Positions 16,153-25,713 of a stretch of 49,455 bases of DNA are shown here, piece after piece (the stretch's first letter is position 1; every line of letters starts with the position of its first letter). The notes under the pieces were generated by a model. That model saw nothing but the letters and a program-made list of their open reading frames with translations. It was not told the origin of the DNA and made no database searches. This DNA comes from an uncultured delta proteobacterium (GTDB lineage Bacteria > Myxococcota_A > Polyangia > Polyangiales > Ga0077539), in the NCBI GenBank assembly GCA_903845045.1, contig CAIMWA010000356.1, positions 1 to 49,455 on the forward strand, in the 5' to 3' direction. Position numbers and translations under genes: made by a program.

Positions 16153-17388
16153 TCAGGCGGTGACGGGCGTGAAGACCGCGGTGAGGTGCTTGATGCCGAG
16201 CACGAGCGTGTGGTCGTGCCGGTCGAGGTGCGTCGGGTCCTTCACGCGAATGTCCCGAAGCTGGCGGAACAGCTCGCTGAAGACGATCTGGAGCTCGAGC
16301 CTCGCCAGGTTGGCGCCGAGGCAGAAGTGCGGGCCGATGCCGAACGCCACGTGCGGGTTCGGCGAGCGGTCGATGCGGAACTCCTCGGGGGCCTCGAACA
16401 CGCGGTCGTCGCGGTTCGCGGACTGGTAGAGCATCACGAGCTGCTGCCCCTCCTTGAGCTGCTTGCCGCCGTACTCGTGGTCGCGGGTGATCGTGCGCGA
16501 GAAGCTGATCACCGGCGTCACGAAGCGGATCACCTCCTCGACGGCGAGCTCGATGAGCCCGGGGTTGTCGATGAGCTTCTGCTGCTGGTCCGGGAACATG
16601 CTGAACGCGCGCAGCCCGCCCGACAGCGCGTTGCGCGTCGTCTCGTTGCCCGCCACGAGCAGCACCATGAGGAACATCAACAGCTCGTCGCCGGTGAGCT
16701 CGTCGCGTCCCTGCACGGCGTTCTCGGCGTCGAGCGCACCGTCGTCGAAGGCGCCGGTGAGGATCGAGATCAGGTCCTCGCGCGGCACCTGACGCCGCTC
16801 CTCGATGATCGGTAGCAGGTGCTCGACGAACTCGCTCGCGGCCTCCGTCGCCGCGACGACGTTCGGGTGCTCGAAGTCGTCGAAGCCGTCGCCGCCCATC
16901 ATCTGGTCGCTCCAGCGGTAGAGCTTCTTGCGCGACGTCGGGTCGATGCCGATGAGCTCGGCGATGACGATCAGCGGGACGTGGATCGCGAAGTCCTCGA
17001 CGAAGTCGATCTCACCGCGAGTCTTGATCTCGTCGATGATCATGTTCGTCATCTCGCGGATGTGCGGCTCCAGACGGCGCACCTGCCGCGGGCTGAAGCC
17101 ACGGCTGATCAGCTTGCGCTGCCGCGTGTGCTCCGGGTCGTCCATGGAGACCAGCGACATCGGCGCCGCGATGCGCGGGCGGACGCCGTGCTTCGAGCAG
17201 TACAGCTCGGGGTTGCACGAGATGTGGCTCACGTCCTCGTGCCGCGAGATCACCCACAGCTGGTTCTTCTCGTCCCAGTGCACCGGGTCGTTGTCGCGGA
17301 GCCATTTGTAGGCCGCGTACGGGTTGTCGTAGTGCCGCCCGTTGAGGACGTCGAATGCCGGTCGCCCACCGTTCACGTTGTTCTGCAT
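16153..17388 (-). CDS. Cytochrome P450, CYP125/CYP142/CYP124-like (probable sterol side-chain hydroxylase)
   Basis: This 411-residue soluble bacterial P450 has AGNETTR (246-252, I helix), an EEVIR ExxR motif, and the haem loop FGIGPHFCLGA with Cys356 as thiolate ligand, followed by NLARLEL. The overall pattern, including NETTRNALSGG, is that of the actinobacterial sterol 26-hydroxylase clan (CYP125, CYP142, CYP124), which oxidises the terminal side-chain carbon of cholesterol. The substrate here is inferred from context. The start ATG at 17388 has a GAGG sequence 5 nt upstream. A KstR-like operator lies 81 bp upstream. The likely electron donor is the 3Fe-4S ferredoxin encoded at 26901. Confidence 0.88.
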   Translation of the reverse strand: MQNNVNGGRPAFDVLNGRHYDNPYAAYKWLRDNDPVHWDEKNQLWVISRHEDVSHISCNPELYCSKHGVRPRIAAPMSLVSMDDPEHTRQRKLISRGFSPRQVRRLEPHIREMTNMIIDEIKTRGEIDFVEDFAIHVPLIVIAELIGIDPTSRKKLYRWSDQMMGGDGFDDFEHPNVVAATEAASEFVEHLLPIIEERRQVPREDLISILTGAFDDGALDAENAVQGRDELTGDELLMFLMVLLVAGNETTRNALSGGLRAFSMFPDQQQKLIDNPGLIELAVEEVIRFVTPVISFSRTITRDHEYGGKQLKEGQQLVMLYQSANRDDRVFEAPEEFRIDRSPNPHVAFGIGPHFCLGANLARLELQIVFSELFRQLRDIRVKDPTHLDRHDHTLVLGIKHLTAVFTPVTA

Positions 17389-17468
17389 GGCCTCGTGCGC
17401 TCCCGGGTTCGACGGCGAAGGGTGCAGCGCGTGAGGTTTCGCGCTCCGCCGGCTCGATGGTCCGAAGG

Positions 17469-17482
17469 TAGAACATGTTTCG
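17469..17482. promoter_or_regulatory. KstR-like operator 1 (P450 promoter)
   Basis: TAGAACATGTTTCG: 13-bp core agrees with TnnAACnnGTTnn; only the last base differs from the consensus A. It lies 81 bp upstream of the P450 start. Confidence 0.75.
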
Positions 17483-17686
17483 ATGCCAACGAAAGACCCT
17501 GGATGGTCGAATTGCGCCGACGCTCGTCCGAAGGCCGGTGAACGGCGCTTCCGGCGCTCGCGTCCGGGGATGCGGGAGGGGCAGGGGGCAGCGTCGCACC
17601 GGCGCGAAACGCACGCGGGGCCGGGCCCTGCACGGCGCATCGGAGCGTCCGTGCGGCGCCTCATTGACGGGCGCTGCCGCAGCAAA

Positions 17687-17700
17687 TAGAACGTGTTGCA
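17687..17700. promoter_or_regulatory. KstR-like operator 2 (kstD promoter)
   Basis: TAGAACGTGTTGCA fits TnnAACnnGTTnnA exactly, 87 bp upstream of the 3-ketosteroid dehydrogenase start. The 400-bp space between the divergent P450 and kstD genes holds this site and operator 1, 218 bp apart, and no gene. Confidence 0.8.
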
Positions 17701-17787
17701 GTTCCCTCCCAACCATCGGGTCGGTCCCGACGGGGGCGCCGCGACGGCGCTCGTCGTTCGGAGGCAACGCGAGAGCGAGACGAACGC

Positions 17788-19503
17788 ATGGCGCAGTGGG
17801 ATCACTCGGTGGACTTCCTCGTCGTCGGCTCGGGCGCTGCGGCGCTGAGCGGCGCGACGCGCGCGCACGACCTGGGCATGTCGGTGCTCGTCGTGGAGAA
17901 GTCCGAGGCGTACGGCGGGTCGTCGGCGATGAGCGGCGGCGTGTGCTGGGTCGGCAACAACCCGCACATGAAGGCCGCCGGCGTCGCCGACTCGAATGAA
18001 GAGGTGCTGACGTACCTCCGGTCCATCACCAAGGGCGAGGCGTCCGACGAGCACCTCGTCGCCTACCGCGACGCCTCGCTCCGCATGGTCGACTACCTCG
18101 CGGCGAAGACGCATCTCGCCTTCGAGGCGCTGGACCTCTACACCGACTATTACCCCGAGGCCCCGGGCGGCAAATCCGGCGGCCGCTCGATGGAGCCGGT
18201 GCCGTTCGACGGCACGCTGCTGGGTGAAGACTTCGCGACGCTGCGACGCCCGGCCGTGAGCGCCATGATCCTGGGCCGCTTCATGATCACCGCGCGCATC
18301 GCGAAGCGCATGGTGATGCTCGACCTCCGCGCGCTCCTCGCCATGGCGTGGTTCTTCTTTCTGTACCTGCTGCGGGCCCCGAAGCGCGCGCACACCAAGG
18401 GGCGCGACCCGTACCTCACCAACGGCAACGCCCTCATCGCGCGCCTCCGCTTGTCGCTCAAGGACCGCAACGTGCCGCTGTGGCTCTCGTCGCCGATGCG
18501 CGAGCTCGTCGTCGAGGATGGGCGCGTCGTGGGCGCCGTCGTGGAGCGCGACGGCAAGAGCATGCGCGTCGAGGCGCGGCGCGGCGTGCTCCTCGCGGCC
18601 GGCGGCTTCGAGCGCAACGCCGAGCTCCGCGCGCGCTTCGGCAAGCAGCCGTCGTCGACGGAGTGGACGGCGGGCAACGAGCAGAACACCGGCGACGGCA
18701 TCGTCGCGGGGATGGCGCTCGGCGCGAGGACGGCCCTCATGGACGAGGCCTGGTGGACGCCGACGACGCAGTACCCCGGCGTGAAGAGCGGGTGGGTGCT
18801 CGTCGTCGAGAAGAGCCTTCCGCACGGCATCTTCATCAACGGCAACGGTCAGCGCTTCACCAACGAGGCGGCTCCGTACGTCGACGTCGTCGTCGCGATG
18901 TATGAAGACCAGAAGAAGACCGGCAACACCGTTCCGGGGTGGATGGTCTTCGACGCGCGATACCGCAGGAACTACATCGCGGGTCCCGTCGGCCCTGGCA
19001 AGGTGCTCCCGGACGAGCGCCTCGGCCGCAAGCTCCGCACGCAGTACCTCCGCAAGGCCGCGACGGTCCCCGAGCTCGCGGAGAAGATCGGCGTGCCCGC
19101 GGACGCTCTCGCGGCGACGCTCGCTCGCTACAACGACATGGCGCGCAAGGGGAGGGACGACGACTTCGGCCGCGGCGAGAGCGCGTCGGACCGCTACTAC
19201 GGCGATGATCGCGTGACGCCGAACCCCTGCATGGGCCCCCTCGAGACGGCGCCGTTCTACGCGATCCCGCTGTTCCCTGGAGACCTCGGCACCAAGGGCG
19301 GGCTCGTCACGGACACGCACGGCCGCGTGCTGCGCGAGGACGGCTCGGTCATCGCTGGGCTCTTCGCGGCAGGCAACACGAGCGCGTCGATCATGGCGCG
19401 CACGTACCCCGGCGCCGGCGGCACCATCGGGCCGGCGCTCTGCTTCGGCATGCTCAGCGCCGAGGCCGCGGCCGAGGGCGCACCCGCCGCGGCTGCGACG
19501 TAG
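17788..19503 (+). CDS. kstD: 3-ketosteroid 1-dehydrogenase-type flavoprotein (KstD family)
   Basis: This 571-residue FAD enzyme starts with a Rossmann GSGAAALSGATRA (14-26) and VVEKSEAYGGSSAMSGG, and ends with the KstD hallmark YPGAGGTIGPA (Tyr540 onward), whose Tyr and first Gly correspond to catalytic/substrate residues of Rhodococcus KstD1. KstD introduces a C1-C2 double bond in the A ring of 3-ketosteroids, opening the way for B-ring cleavage. An unusual hydrophobic stretch (about 182-198, LLAMAWFFFLYLL) may anchor it to a membrane. A GAGAGCGAG ribosome-binding site precedes the ATG. KstD family members also act on other 3-keto compounds, so the exact substrate is inferred. Confidence 0.8.
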   Translation: MAQWDHSVDFLVVGSGAAALSGATRAHDLGMSVLVVEKSEAYGGSSAMSGGVCWVGNNPHMKAAGVADSNEEVLTYLRSITKGEASDEHLVAYRDASLRMVDYLAAKTHLAFEALDLYTDYYPEAPGGKSGGRSMEPVPFDGTLLGEDFATLRRPAVSAMILGRFMITARIAKRMVMLDLRALLAMAWFFFLYLLRAPKRAHTKGRDPYLTNGNALIARLRLSLKDRNVPLWLSSPMRELVVEDGRVVGAVVERDGKSMRVEARRGVLLAAGGFERNAELRARFGKQPSSTEWTAGNEQNTGDGIVAGMALGARTALMDEAWWTPTTQYPGVKSGWVLVVEKSLPHGIFINGNGQRFTNEAAPYVDVVVAMYEDQKKTGNTVPGWMVFDARYRRNYIAGPVGPGKVLPDERLGRKLRTQYLRKAATVPELAEKIGVPADALAATLARYNDMARKGRDDDFGRGESASDRYYGDDRVTPNPCMGPLETAPFYAIPLFPGDLGTKGGLVTDTHGRVLREDGSVIAGLFAAGNTSASIMARTYPGAGGTIGPALCFGMLSAEAAAEGAPAAAAT

Positions 19504-19516
19504 ACCATGCCCGCGC

Positions 19517-21139
19517 TCAGGCGCGGAGCAGCTCGACGGCGCGCTCGCCGATCATCATGCAAGGGATGTTGGTGTTGCCGCCGGTGATCGACGGCATGAT
19601 CGACGCGTCGGCCACGCGCAGGCCCTCGATGCCCTTCACGCGGAGCTTCGGATCGACCACCGCGCGGTCGTCGACGCCCATGCGGCACGTGCCGACGGGG
19701 TGGTAGACGGTGTGGATGCGCGTCGGGAGCTCCGCGGCCATCGCGGCGTCGGACGCGAACGTCGGGCCCGGGTGGAGCTCGCCGGTGGTCACCTTCGACA
19801 TGCGCGCGCCGGCCATCATCTCGCGCACCCGCGCGATGCCCTCGAGAAGCAGCTTCGCGTCGTCGGGCTCGCGCAGGAACCCCGGGTCGATGAACGGCGC
19901 CGCCGTCGGCTCGGCGGACGCGAGACGCACGAAGCCGCGGCTCTTCGGATAGATGAGCGTGGGCATGATCGTGAGCGCGGGTCGAAGGTCCACCTCGGGG
20001 CGCACCGGGCGGTCCTGGTTGGGCGACGGATACGCCCACGGGAGGCAGTGGATCTGCATGTCGGGCACGCCGCCGGTGTCGCGTCCGGTGCGCACGAAGG
20101 CGAGCGCGTCGAACACCGTGCGCGAGAACCACGTGTTGCCCTTGAAGGCCTCGGCGAGCATGCCCGCGAAGAAGTGCCCGGGGGTTCCGCGGTGGATGGC
20201 GCCGGGCGCGAGAAACGTCATCGGCACGAAGAGGTGGTCGTGCATGTTGCGCCCGACGGGGAGGTCGGCGGCCACGTCGACGCCGAGCGCGCGAAGCTCG
20301 TCGGCCGGACCGATGCCCGACAGCATCAGGATCTGCGGTGAGCCGATGACGCCCGCGGAGAGCACGACCTCGCGCGCCGCGCGCACGACGCGCTTCTGCC
20401 CTCCCTCGAGCAGCTCGACACCGACGGCGCGGGTGCCCTCGAGCACCACGCGCGTGACCACCGCGCCGAGCTTCACCGTGAGGTTCTTGCGACCGCGCGC
20501 AGGCTCGACGTAGGCCTCCGACGCGCTGTAACGACGGCCGCCGACGGCGTTCATCTGGCAAGGCCCGACGCCCTCCTGCGACGCGCCGTTGTAGTCGTCG
20601 AGCACCGGCACGCCGAAGGACTCGGAGATCCCTTGGATGAGCTCCTGCGTCGCAGGGACGATGTCCTTCGAGGCCTGCGCCTTCACGGGGCCGCCCGCGC
20701 CGCGGTACTCGGTCTCGCCGCCCTCCCAGTCCTCGAGGCGCTTGAAGCAGCGGAGCGCGTCGGTCCAGCCCCAGCCCTCGCAGCCCTCGGCGAGCCAGCC
20801 GTCGAAGTTCTTGCGGTGGCCGCGCACGTACACCATGCCGTTGATGGCGCTCGATCCGCCCATCACCTTGCCGCGCACGTACGGCATCTTGCGCTCCGCG
20901 CCGTTCGGCTGCGGGGCCGTGTAGTACCCCCAGTCGAAGCGCTTCTTCACCTGCGGCGTCACGTGGATGATCGAAACCATCCCGGGCACCGTGCAGAGGC
21001 GCGTGCGGTCCATGCCGCCGGCCTCGAGCAGCAGCACGCGGCACGACTCGTCCGCGGACAGTCGACCGGCGATCACCGCGCCGGACGAGCCCGCGCCCAC
21101 CACGATGTAATCGAACTCTTCGGCGCTCGTTCGGCTCAT
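19517..21139 (-). CDS. GMC family oxidoreductase (choline dehydrogenase-like)
   Basis: This 540-residue FAD protein has VVGAGSSGAVIAGRLS (13-28), GKVMGGSSAINGMVYVRG (GMC signature 1), GVIGSPQILMLSGIGP (signature 2) and YHPVGTCRMG with His480 as the catalytic base. Family members oxidise alcohols to aldehydes or ketones. In this setting it may oxidise the side-chain alcohol made by the P450 or a 3-hydroxysteroid; that is inference. It converges on kstD (13 bp between stops). A KstR-like operator lies only 14 bp upstream of its ATG and is shared with the divergent hydrolase gene. Confidence 0.85.
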   Translation of the reverse strand: MSRTSAEEFDYIVVGAGSSGAVIAGRLSADESCRVLLLEAGGMDRTRLCTVPGMVSIIHVTPQVKKRFDWGYYTAPQPNGAERKMPYVRGKVMGGSSAINGMVYVRGHRKNFDGWLAEGCEGWGWTDALRCFKRLEDWEGGETEYRGAGGPVKAQASKDIVPATQELIQGISESFGVPVLDDYNGASQEGVGPCQMNAVGGRRYSASEAYVEPARGRKNLTVKLGAVVTRVVLEGTRAVGVELLEGGQKRVVRAAREVVLSAGVIGSPQILMLSGIGPADELRALGVDVAADLPVGRNMHDHLFVPMTFLAPGAIHRGTPGHFFAGMLAEAFKGNTWFSRTVFDALAFVRTGRDTGGVPDMQIHCLPWAYPSPNQDRPVRPEVDLRPALTIMPTLIYPKSRGFVRLASAEPTAAPFIDPGFLREPDDAKLLLEGIARVREMMAGARMSKVTTGELHPGPTFASDAAMAAELPTRIHTVYHPVGTCRMGVDDRAVVDPKLRVKGIEGLRVADASIMPSITGGNTNIPCMMIGERAVELLRA

Positions 21140-21152
21140 GGACGTACCTCGG

Positions 21153-21166
21153 TGGAACGTGTTCTA
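21153..21166. promoter_or_regulatory. KstR-like operator 3 (GMC oxidoreductase / hydrolase divergent promoter)
   Basis: TGGAACGTGTTCTA fits TnnAACnnGTTnnA exactly. It is 14 bp from the GMC start and 102 bp from the hydrolase start, so one site could control both. Confidence 0.8.
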
Positions 21167-21267
21167 GCGTGAAGGGTAGGCAGACTCGCCGCGCGCTGGC
21201 GAGCCAGATCGACGCCGGTCCCCACGGCGCGCTTGACATCGCGGCGACGCAGGACGAAACGCGCCCC

Positions 21268-22167
21268 ATGCAGCACGCCCCGCGCCGTCGTGTGTTCGTA
21301 CTCTCGTCGGGCCGGTCCATCGTCGCCGACGAGTCCGGCGACCCCGCGGCGCAGCCGGTGGTGCTGCTCCACGGCGGCGGGCAGACGCGCCACGCATGGG
21401 CCGGCGCCGCGCGGGCGTTGGTCGCCGCAGGGTATCGGGCCATCGCCATGGATCATCGTGGTCACGGCGAGAGCGACTGGGACCCCACGGGCGACTACAG
21501 CGTCGACGGCTTCGCGAACGATCTCGCCGAGGTCGTCGCGCAGCTCGACGCGCCGCCAGTGCTCGTCGGGGCGTCGCTCGGAGGCATCTGCGCGTTGATC
21601 GTCGAGGGCTCGGCGCCGTCGCCGGTCGCGAAGGCCATCGTGCTCGTCGACGTCACGCCGCGGCTCGAGATCCCGGGCGTGCAGCGCATCATCCAGTTCA
21701 TGGCGGCGCGCCCCGACGGCTTCGCGAGCCTCGAGGAGGTCGCCGACTTCGTGTCGAGCTACATGCCGCACCGCGCCCGTCCCGCCGACGTTCGCGGCCT
21801 CGAGAAGAACCTCCGCCGCGGCGCCGACGGTCGCTACCGCTGGCACTGGGATCCGCGGCTCATGCAGATGTGGAACCCGGCGCGCTTCGACCCCGAGGAG
21901 GCCCAGCGCATCGTCGAGGAGCGCCTCGCGCTCTCGCGCAACATCCGGGTGCCGGTGCTGCTCGTGCGCGGCCGCATGAGCGACGTGGTGAGCGAAGAGG
22001 GCGCGCGCGAGTTCCTGGCCGTCGTGCCGCACGCCGAGTACGTCGACCTCGCGGCCGCCGGGCACATGGTCGCCGGCGACACCAACGACGCGTTCTCGCG
22101 CTCCGTCGTCGACTTCATCGACCGGGTCGTGGGCCGCGTGGGGCCGTCGTCGCCGACGGGCGCCTGA
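21268..22167 (+). CDS. Alpha/beta hydrolase
   Basis: This 299-residue hydrolase has the oxyanion HGGGQTRHAW, the HRGHGESDW loop, the nucleophile elbow GASLGG (Ser103) and a C-terminal AAGHM (His266). It resembles carboxylesterases and C-C hydrolases of the alpha/beta fold; the substrate cannot be told. ATG 21268 is preferred to a GTG at 21169 because the operator at 21153-21166 makes a transcription start so close to 21169 unlikely, and homology begins after 21268. In steroid pathways such enzymes cleave esters or meta-cleavage products. Confidence 0.8.
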   Translation: MQHAPRRRVFVLSSGRSIVADESGDPAAQPVVLLHGGGQTRHAWAGAARALVAAGYRAIAMDHRGHGESDWDPTGDYSVDGFANDLAEVVAQLDAPPVLVGASLGGICALIVEGSAPSPVAKAIVLVDVTPRLEIPGVQRIIQFMAARPDGFASLEEVADFVSSYMPHRARPADVRGLEKNLRRGADGRYRWHWDPRLMQMWNPARFDPEEAQRIVEERLALSRNIRVPVLLVRGRMSDVVSEEGAREFLAVVPHAEYVDLAAAGHMVAGDTNDAFSRSVVDFIDRVVGRVGPSSPTGA

Positions 22168-22249
22168 GTCCGTCGTCCCATCGCGAGGCGTTCCGACGTC
22201 GCCCGCCGCGCCTCCGCGTGCCTGCTTGCCAGCGGCACGCCACGCAAAG

Positions 22250-22263
22250 TAGAACATGTTTCA
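22250..22263. promoter_or_regulatory. KstR-like operator 4 (thiolase-fadB promoter)
   Basis: TAGAACATGTTTCA fits TnnAACnnGTTnnA exactly, 59 bp upstream of the thiolase ATG. Confidence 0.8.
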
Positions 22264-22322
22264 ATCTTGGTGGCCCACGCCGTTGCGGGGCGCGCCGGAC
22301 GCCCGACGTGAGGAGCGACGCG

Positions 22323-23534
22323 ATGCGCGAGTGCTACATCTATGACGCCGTGCGGACGCCGCGTGGCAGGGGTCGCCTGAAGGACGGAGCGCTCGCCGAA
22401 GCGACGCCGTTGCACCTCGCGAAGACGGTGCTCCAGTCCGTGGTCGCCCGCGGCGGCTTCGACAGCGCGGCCATCGAGGACGTGCTCCTCGGGTGCGTCG
22501 AGCCCGCGGGCGAGCAGGGGGCGAACATCGGCCGCCTCGCGGCGCTCGCGGCGGGGTACGCGGAGACCACGCCGGGGTTCCAGATCAACCGCTTCTGCGC
22601 GTCGGGCCTCGAGGCGGTGAACACCGGCGCCGCGAAGGTGAAGGCCGGCGACGCGGACCTCGTGGTGGCGGGCGGCGTCGAGAGCATGAGCCGCGTGCCC
22701 ATGGGCACCGCCGGCGGCGCGTGGGCCACGGACCCCGCCATCGCGTTCCCGACGTACTTCGTGCCGCAGGGCATCAGCGCGGACCTCATCGCCACGATGC
22801 AGGGCTTCACCCGCTCCGACGTCGACGCCTTCGCGGTGCTGAGCCAGCGTCGTGCGGCGGCGGCGTGGCGCGAGGGTCGCTTCGCGCGGTCCGTCGTTCC
22901 CGTCGTCGACGGCCTCGGCGTCACCATGCTCGCCCACGACGAGTGCGTGCGCGCCGACACCACGACGGAGTCCCTCGCGAAGCTCGAGCCGTCGTTCAAG
23001 GTGATGGGCGAGAGCTACGGCTTCGACGGCGTAGCGCTGCAGCGCTACCCGCAGGTGGAGCGCATCGAGCACGTGCACCACGCGGGCAACAGCTCGGGCA
23101 TCGTCGACGGCGCCAGCGCGGTGCTGCTCGGGAGCCGCGAGGCCGGCGAGCGCCTCGGCCTGAAGCCCCGCGGGCGCGTCGTGACGTCGGTGAGCATCGG
23201 CAGCGAGCCGTGCATCATGCTGACGGGACCGTCGTTCGCGGCGAAGAAGGCCCTCGCGCGAGCGGGGCTCGGCGTCGGCGACGTCGACCTCTACGAGATC
23301 AACGAGGCCTTCGCGTCGGTGGTGCTGCTGTTCATGCGCGAGATGGGCATCGACGCGGAGCGCACCAACGTGAACGGCGGCGCCATCGCCATGGGACATC
23401 CGCTCGGCGCCACCGGCGCGATGCTCGTGGGCACGGTGCTCGACGAGCTCGAGCGCAGCGGCGGCAGGCGGGCGCTCGTCACGCTGTGCGTGGGCGCGGG
23501 CATGGGCACGGCAACGATCCTCGAGCGGGTGTGA
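22323..23534 (+). CDS. Acetyl-CoA acyltransferase (thiolase, FadA family)
   Basis: This 403-residue thiolase has all three catalytic residues: Cys92 in NRFCASG, His359 in GHPLGATG and Cys389 in CVGAGMG. It performs the last step of a beta-oxidation round, releasing acetyl- or propionyl-CoA. In Actinobacteria FadA5 does this for the cholesterol side chain; the same role is inferred here from context. ATG 22323 has GAGGAG 8 bases upstream. The fadB gene follows 2 bp after its stop, so the two are translationally coupled and probably form a complex. Confidence 0.9.
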   Translation: MRECYIYDAVRTPRGRGRLKDGALAEATPLHLAKTVLQSVVARGGFDSAAIEDVLLGCVEPAGEQGANIGRLAALAAGYAETTPGFQINRFCASGLEAVNTGAAKVKAGDADLVVAGGVESMSRVPMGTAGGAWATDPAIAFPTYFVPQGISADLIATMQGFTRSDVDAFAVLSQRRAAAAWREGRFARSVVPVVDGLGVTMLAHDECVRADTTTESLAKLEPSFKVMGESYGFDGVALQRYPQVERIEHVHHAGNSSGIVDGASAVLLGSREAGERLGLKPRGRVVTSVSIGSEPCIMLTGPSFAAKKALARAGLGVGDVDLYEINEAFASVVLLFMREMGIDAERTNVNGGAIAMGHPLGATGAMLVGTVLDELERSGGRRALVTLCVGAGMGTATILERV

Positions 23535-23536
23535 GC

Positions 23537-25678
23537 ATGGCGATCCTCGAATACCGGGTCGAAGACGGCTGCGCGATCGTCACCTGGGACCAGGCCGATC
23601 GATCGATGAACGTGGTCAACGCCGCCGCCCTCGAGGCCCTCGACGCTGCGGTGGTGCGTGCCGTGGCCGACGCCGACGTGAAGGGCATCGTGCTCACGTC
23701 GGGCAAGAAGGGCAGCTTCGTCGCTGGGGCGGACCTCGCCGAGCTCGAGAAGCTCGGGGCGGGTCCCTTCGACGCGGCGGACCTCGCCAAGCGCACCGGG
23801 GAGGTGCTCGCGCAGCTTCGGCGCATGGAGACGTGCGGAAAGCCCGTCGTGGCCGCGCTCAACGGTCTCGCCCTCGGCGGCGGCTACGAGATCGCGCTCG
23901 CCTGCCATCGTCGCATCGTCGTCGACGCGCGCGGCGCCAAGGTCGGCCTCCCCGAGGCGACCATGGGGCTCATGCCCGGCGCCGGCGGCACGGTCCGACT
24001 GCCCCGGCTGATCGGCATCGCCAACGCGCTCGGAGTGATCCTCGAGGGCAAGCAGCTCGCGCCCGACGAGGCGCTGAAGAAGGGCCTCGTCGACGAGGTC
24101 GTGCCCGAGGGCGAGCTCCTCGCCGCGGCGAAGCGCTGGATCCTCGGCGGCGGCAGCGCCGTGCAGCCGTGGGACCAGAAGGGCGCGAAGGTGCCCGGCG
24201 GCGGCATCGACAGCACCGGCGGACTGCAGACGCTCATGGGCTCGGTGGCGATGGTCCACGCGAACACCTTCGGCAACTACCCTCACGCCAAGGCGATCCT
24301 GTCGGCGGTGTACGAGGGCATGCGGCTCCCCGTGGAGCGCGCCGCGCGCGTCGAGACGCGGTACTTCCTCTCGCTGCTCGCGGGCCCCGTCGCCAAGGCG
24401 ATGCTGCGCACGCTCTTCTTCGGCATGCAGAACGCGAGCAAGGGCACGCGGCGCCCGAAGGACGTTCCCCCCTTCGAGGTGCGCAAGCTCGGCATCCTCG
24501 GCGCCGGGCTCATGGGCGCCGGCGTCGCCTTCGTGGCCGCCAAGGCGGGCGTCGACGTGGTGCTCCTCGACCGCGACGAGGCCGGCGCCGAGAAGGGGCG
24601 GCAGTACGCCGTCGACCGGCTGCAGCGCGACCTCGCCAAGGGCCGCACCACGCAGGAGAAGGTCGACGCGACGCTCGCGCGCATCCGCCCCACCGCGAGC
24701 TACGACGACCTCGCGGGCTGCGACGTCGTCGTCGAGGCCGTCTTCGAGAACCGCGAGGTGAAGGCCGCGGTGACGAAGCGCGCCGAGGCCGTGCTCACCG
24801 AGCGCGCCATCTTCGGATCGAACACCTCGGGGCTCCCCATCACGGGCCTCGCCGAGGCGAGCGTGCGGCCCGCGAACTTCGTGGGCATGCACTTCTTCTC
24901 GCCGGTGGAGCGCATGCAGCTCGTCGAGGTGATCCGCGGCCGCGAGACCTCCGACGAGACGCTCGCGAAGACCTACGATTTCGTGCGGCGCATCGGCAAG
25001 ACCGCCATCGTCGTCAACGACGCGCGGAGCTTCTACACGAGCCGCGTCTTCGGCACGTACATCACCGAGGGGGCCGAGCTCCTGCGGTCCGGCGTCGCGC
25101 CGGCGCTCATCGAGAACGCGGGGCGCATCAGCGGCATGCCGATGCCTCCGCTCGCGCTCTCCGACGAGGTGGGCCTCGACCTCATGCGCCACGCCGGGGA
25201 GCAGGCGAAGATCGACCTCGGCGAACGCTTCGAGCCCAGCGCCATGGGCGACGCCGTGGAGCTGCTCGTGGGCCGCCTCGGACGGCACGGCCGCAAGAAC
25301 GGCAAGGGCTTCTACGACTACCGTCCCGACGGCGGAAAGAGCTTGTGGCCAGGGCTCGGCGAGCACTTTCCGGTCGGCGCGGCGCAGCCCGACGCGCGCG
25401 AGATCGTCCAGCGCTACCTGCTCGCGCAGTGCCTCGAGACCGCGCGGTGCATCGAGGAGGGCGTCGTGACGTCCCCCGAGGACTGCGACGTCGGCGCGAT
25501 CCTCGGCTGGGGCTTCGCGGCCTACACCGGCGGGCCGTGCTCGTACATGGACACCCTCGGCATCGCGCGCGTCGTCGAGATCTGCGACGGCCTCGCAGCG
25601 CGCCTCGGCAAGCGCTTCGCACCGCCGGCGCTGCTGCGCGACATGGCCCGCGACGGCCGAACCTTCTACGCAAGCTGA
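23537..25678 (+). CDS. fadB: FadB-type bifunctional enoyl-CoA hydratase / 3-hydroxyacyl-CoA dehydrogenase
   Basis: This 713-residue protein has an N-terminal crotonase domain (1 to about 200; oxyanion-forming [12 protein letters not shown], catalytic region [21 protein letters not shown]) and a C-terminal NAD-dependent hydroxyacyl-CoA dehydrogenase ([12 protein letters not shown] near 318, [16 protein letters not shown] with the catalytic His). [10 protein letters not shown] segment marks the C-terminal dehydrogenase subdomain. It catalyses steps 2 and 3 of beta-oxidation. It is coupled to the upstream thiolase, with 2 bp between stop and start. Substrate specificity for steroid acyl-CoAs is inferred from the operon and operator. 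Confidence 0.92.
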   Translation: MAILEYRVEDGCAIVTWDQADRSMNVVNAAALEALDAAVVRAVADADVKGIVLTSGKKGSFVAGADLAELEKLGAGPFDAADLAKRTGEVLAQLRRMETCGKPVVAALNGLALGGGYEIALACHRRIVVDARGAKVGLPEATMGLMPGAGGTVRLPRLIGIANALGVILEGKQLAPDEALKKGLVDEVVPEGELLAAAKRWILGGGSAVQPWDQKGAKVPGGGIDSTGGLQTLMGSVAMVHANTFGNYPHAKAILSAVYEGMRLPVERAARVETRYFLSLLAGPVAKAMLRTLFFGMQNASKGTRRPKDVPPFEVRKLGILGAGLMGAGVAFVAAKAGVDVVLLDRDEAGAEKGRQYAVDRLQRDLAKGRTTQEKVDATLARIRPTASYDDLAGCDVVVEAVFENREVKAAVTKRAEAVLTERAIFGSNTSGLPITGLAEASVRPANFVGMHFFSPVERMQLVEVIRGRETSDETLAKTYDFVRRIGKTAIVVNDARSFYTSRVFGTYITEGAELLRSGVAPALIENAGRISGMPMPPLALSDEVGLDLMRHAGEQAKIDLGERFEPSAMGDAVELLVGRLGRHGRKNGKGFYDYRPDGGKSLWPGLGEHFPVGAAQPDAREIVQRYLLAQCLETARCIEEGVVTSPEDCDVGAILGWGFAAYTGGPCSYMDTLGIARVVEICDGLAARLGKRFAPPALLRDMARDGRTFYAS

Positions 25679-25713
25679 ACCCCTCGACGCCCCCTTCGCT
25701 GGAGACACGCCCC

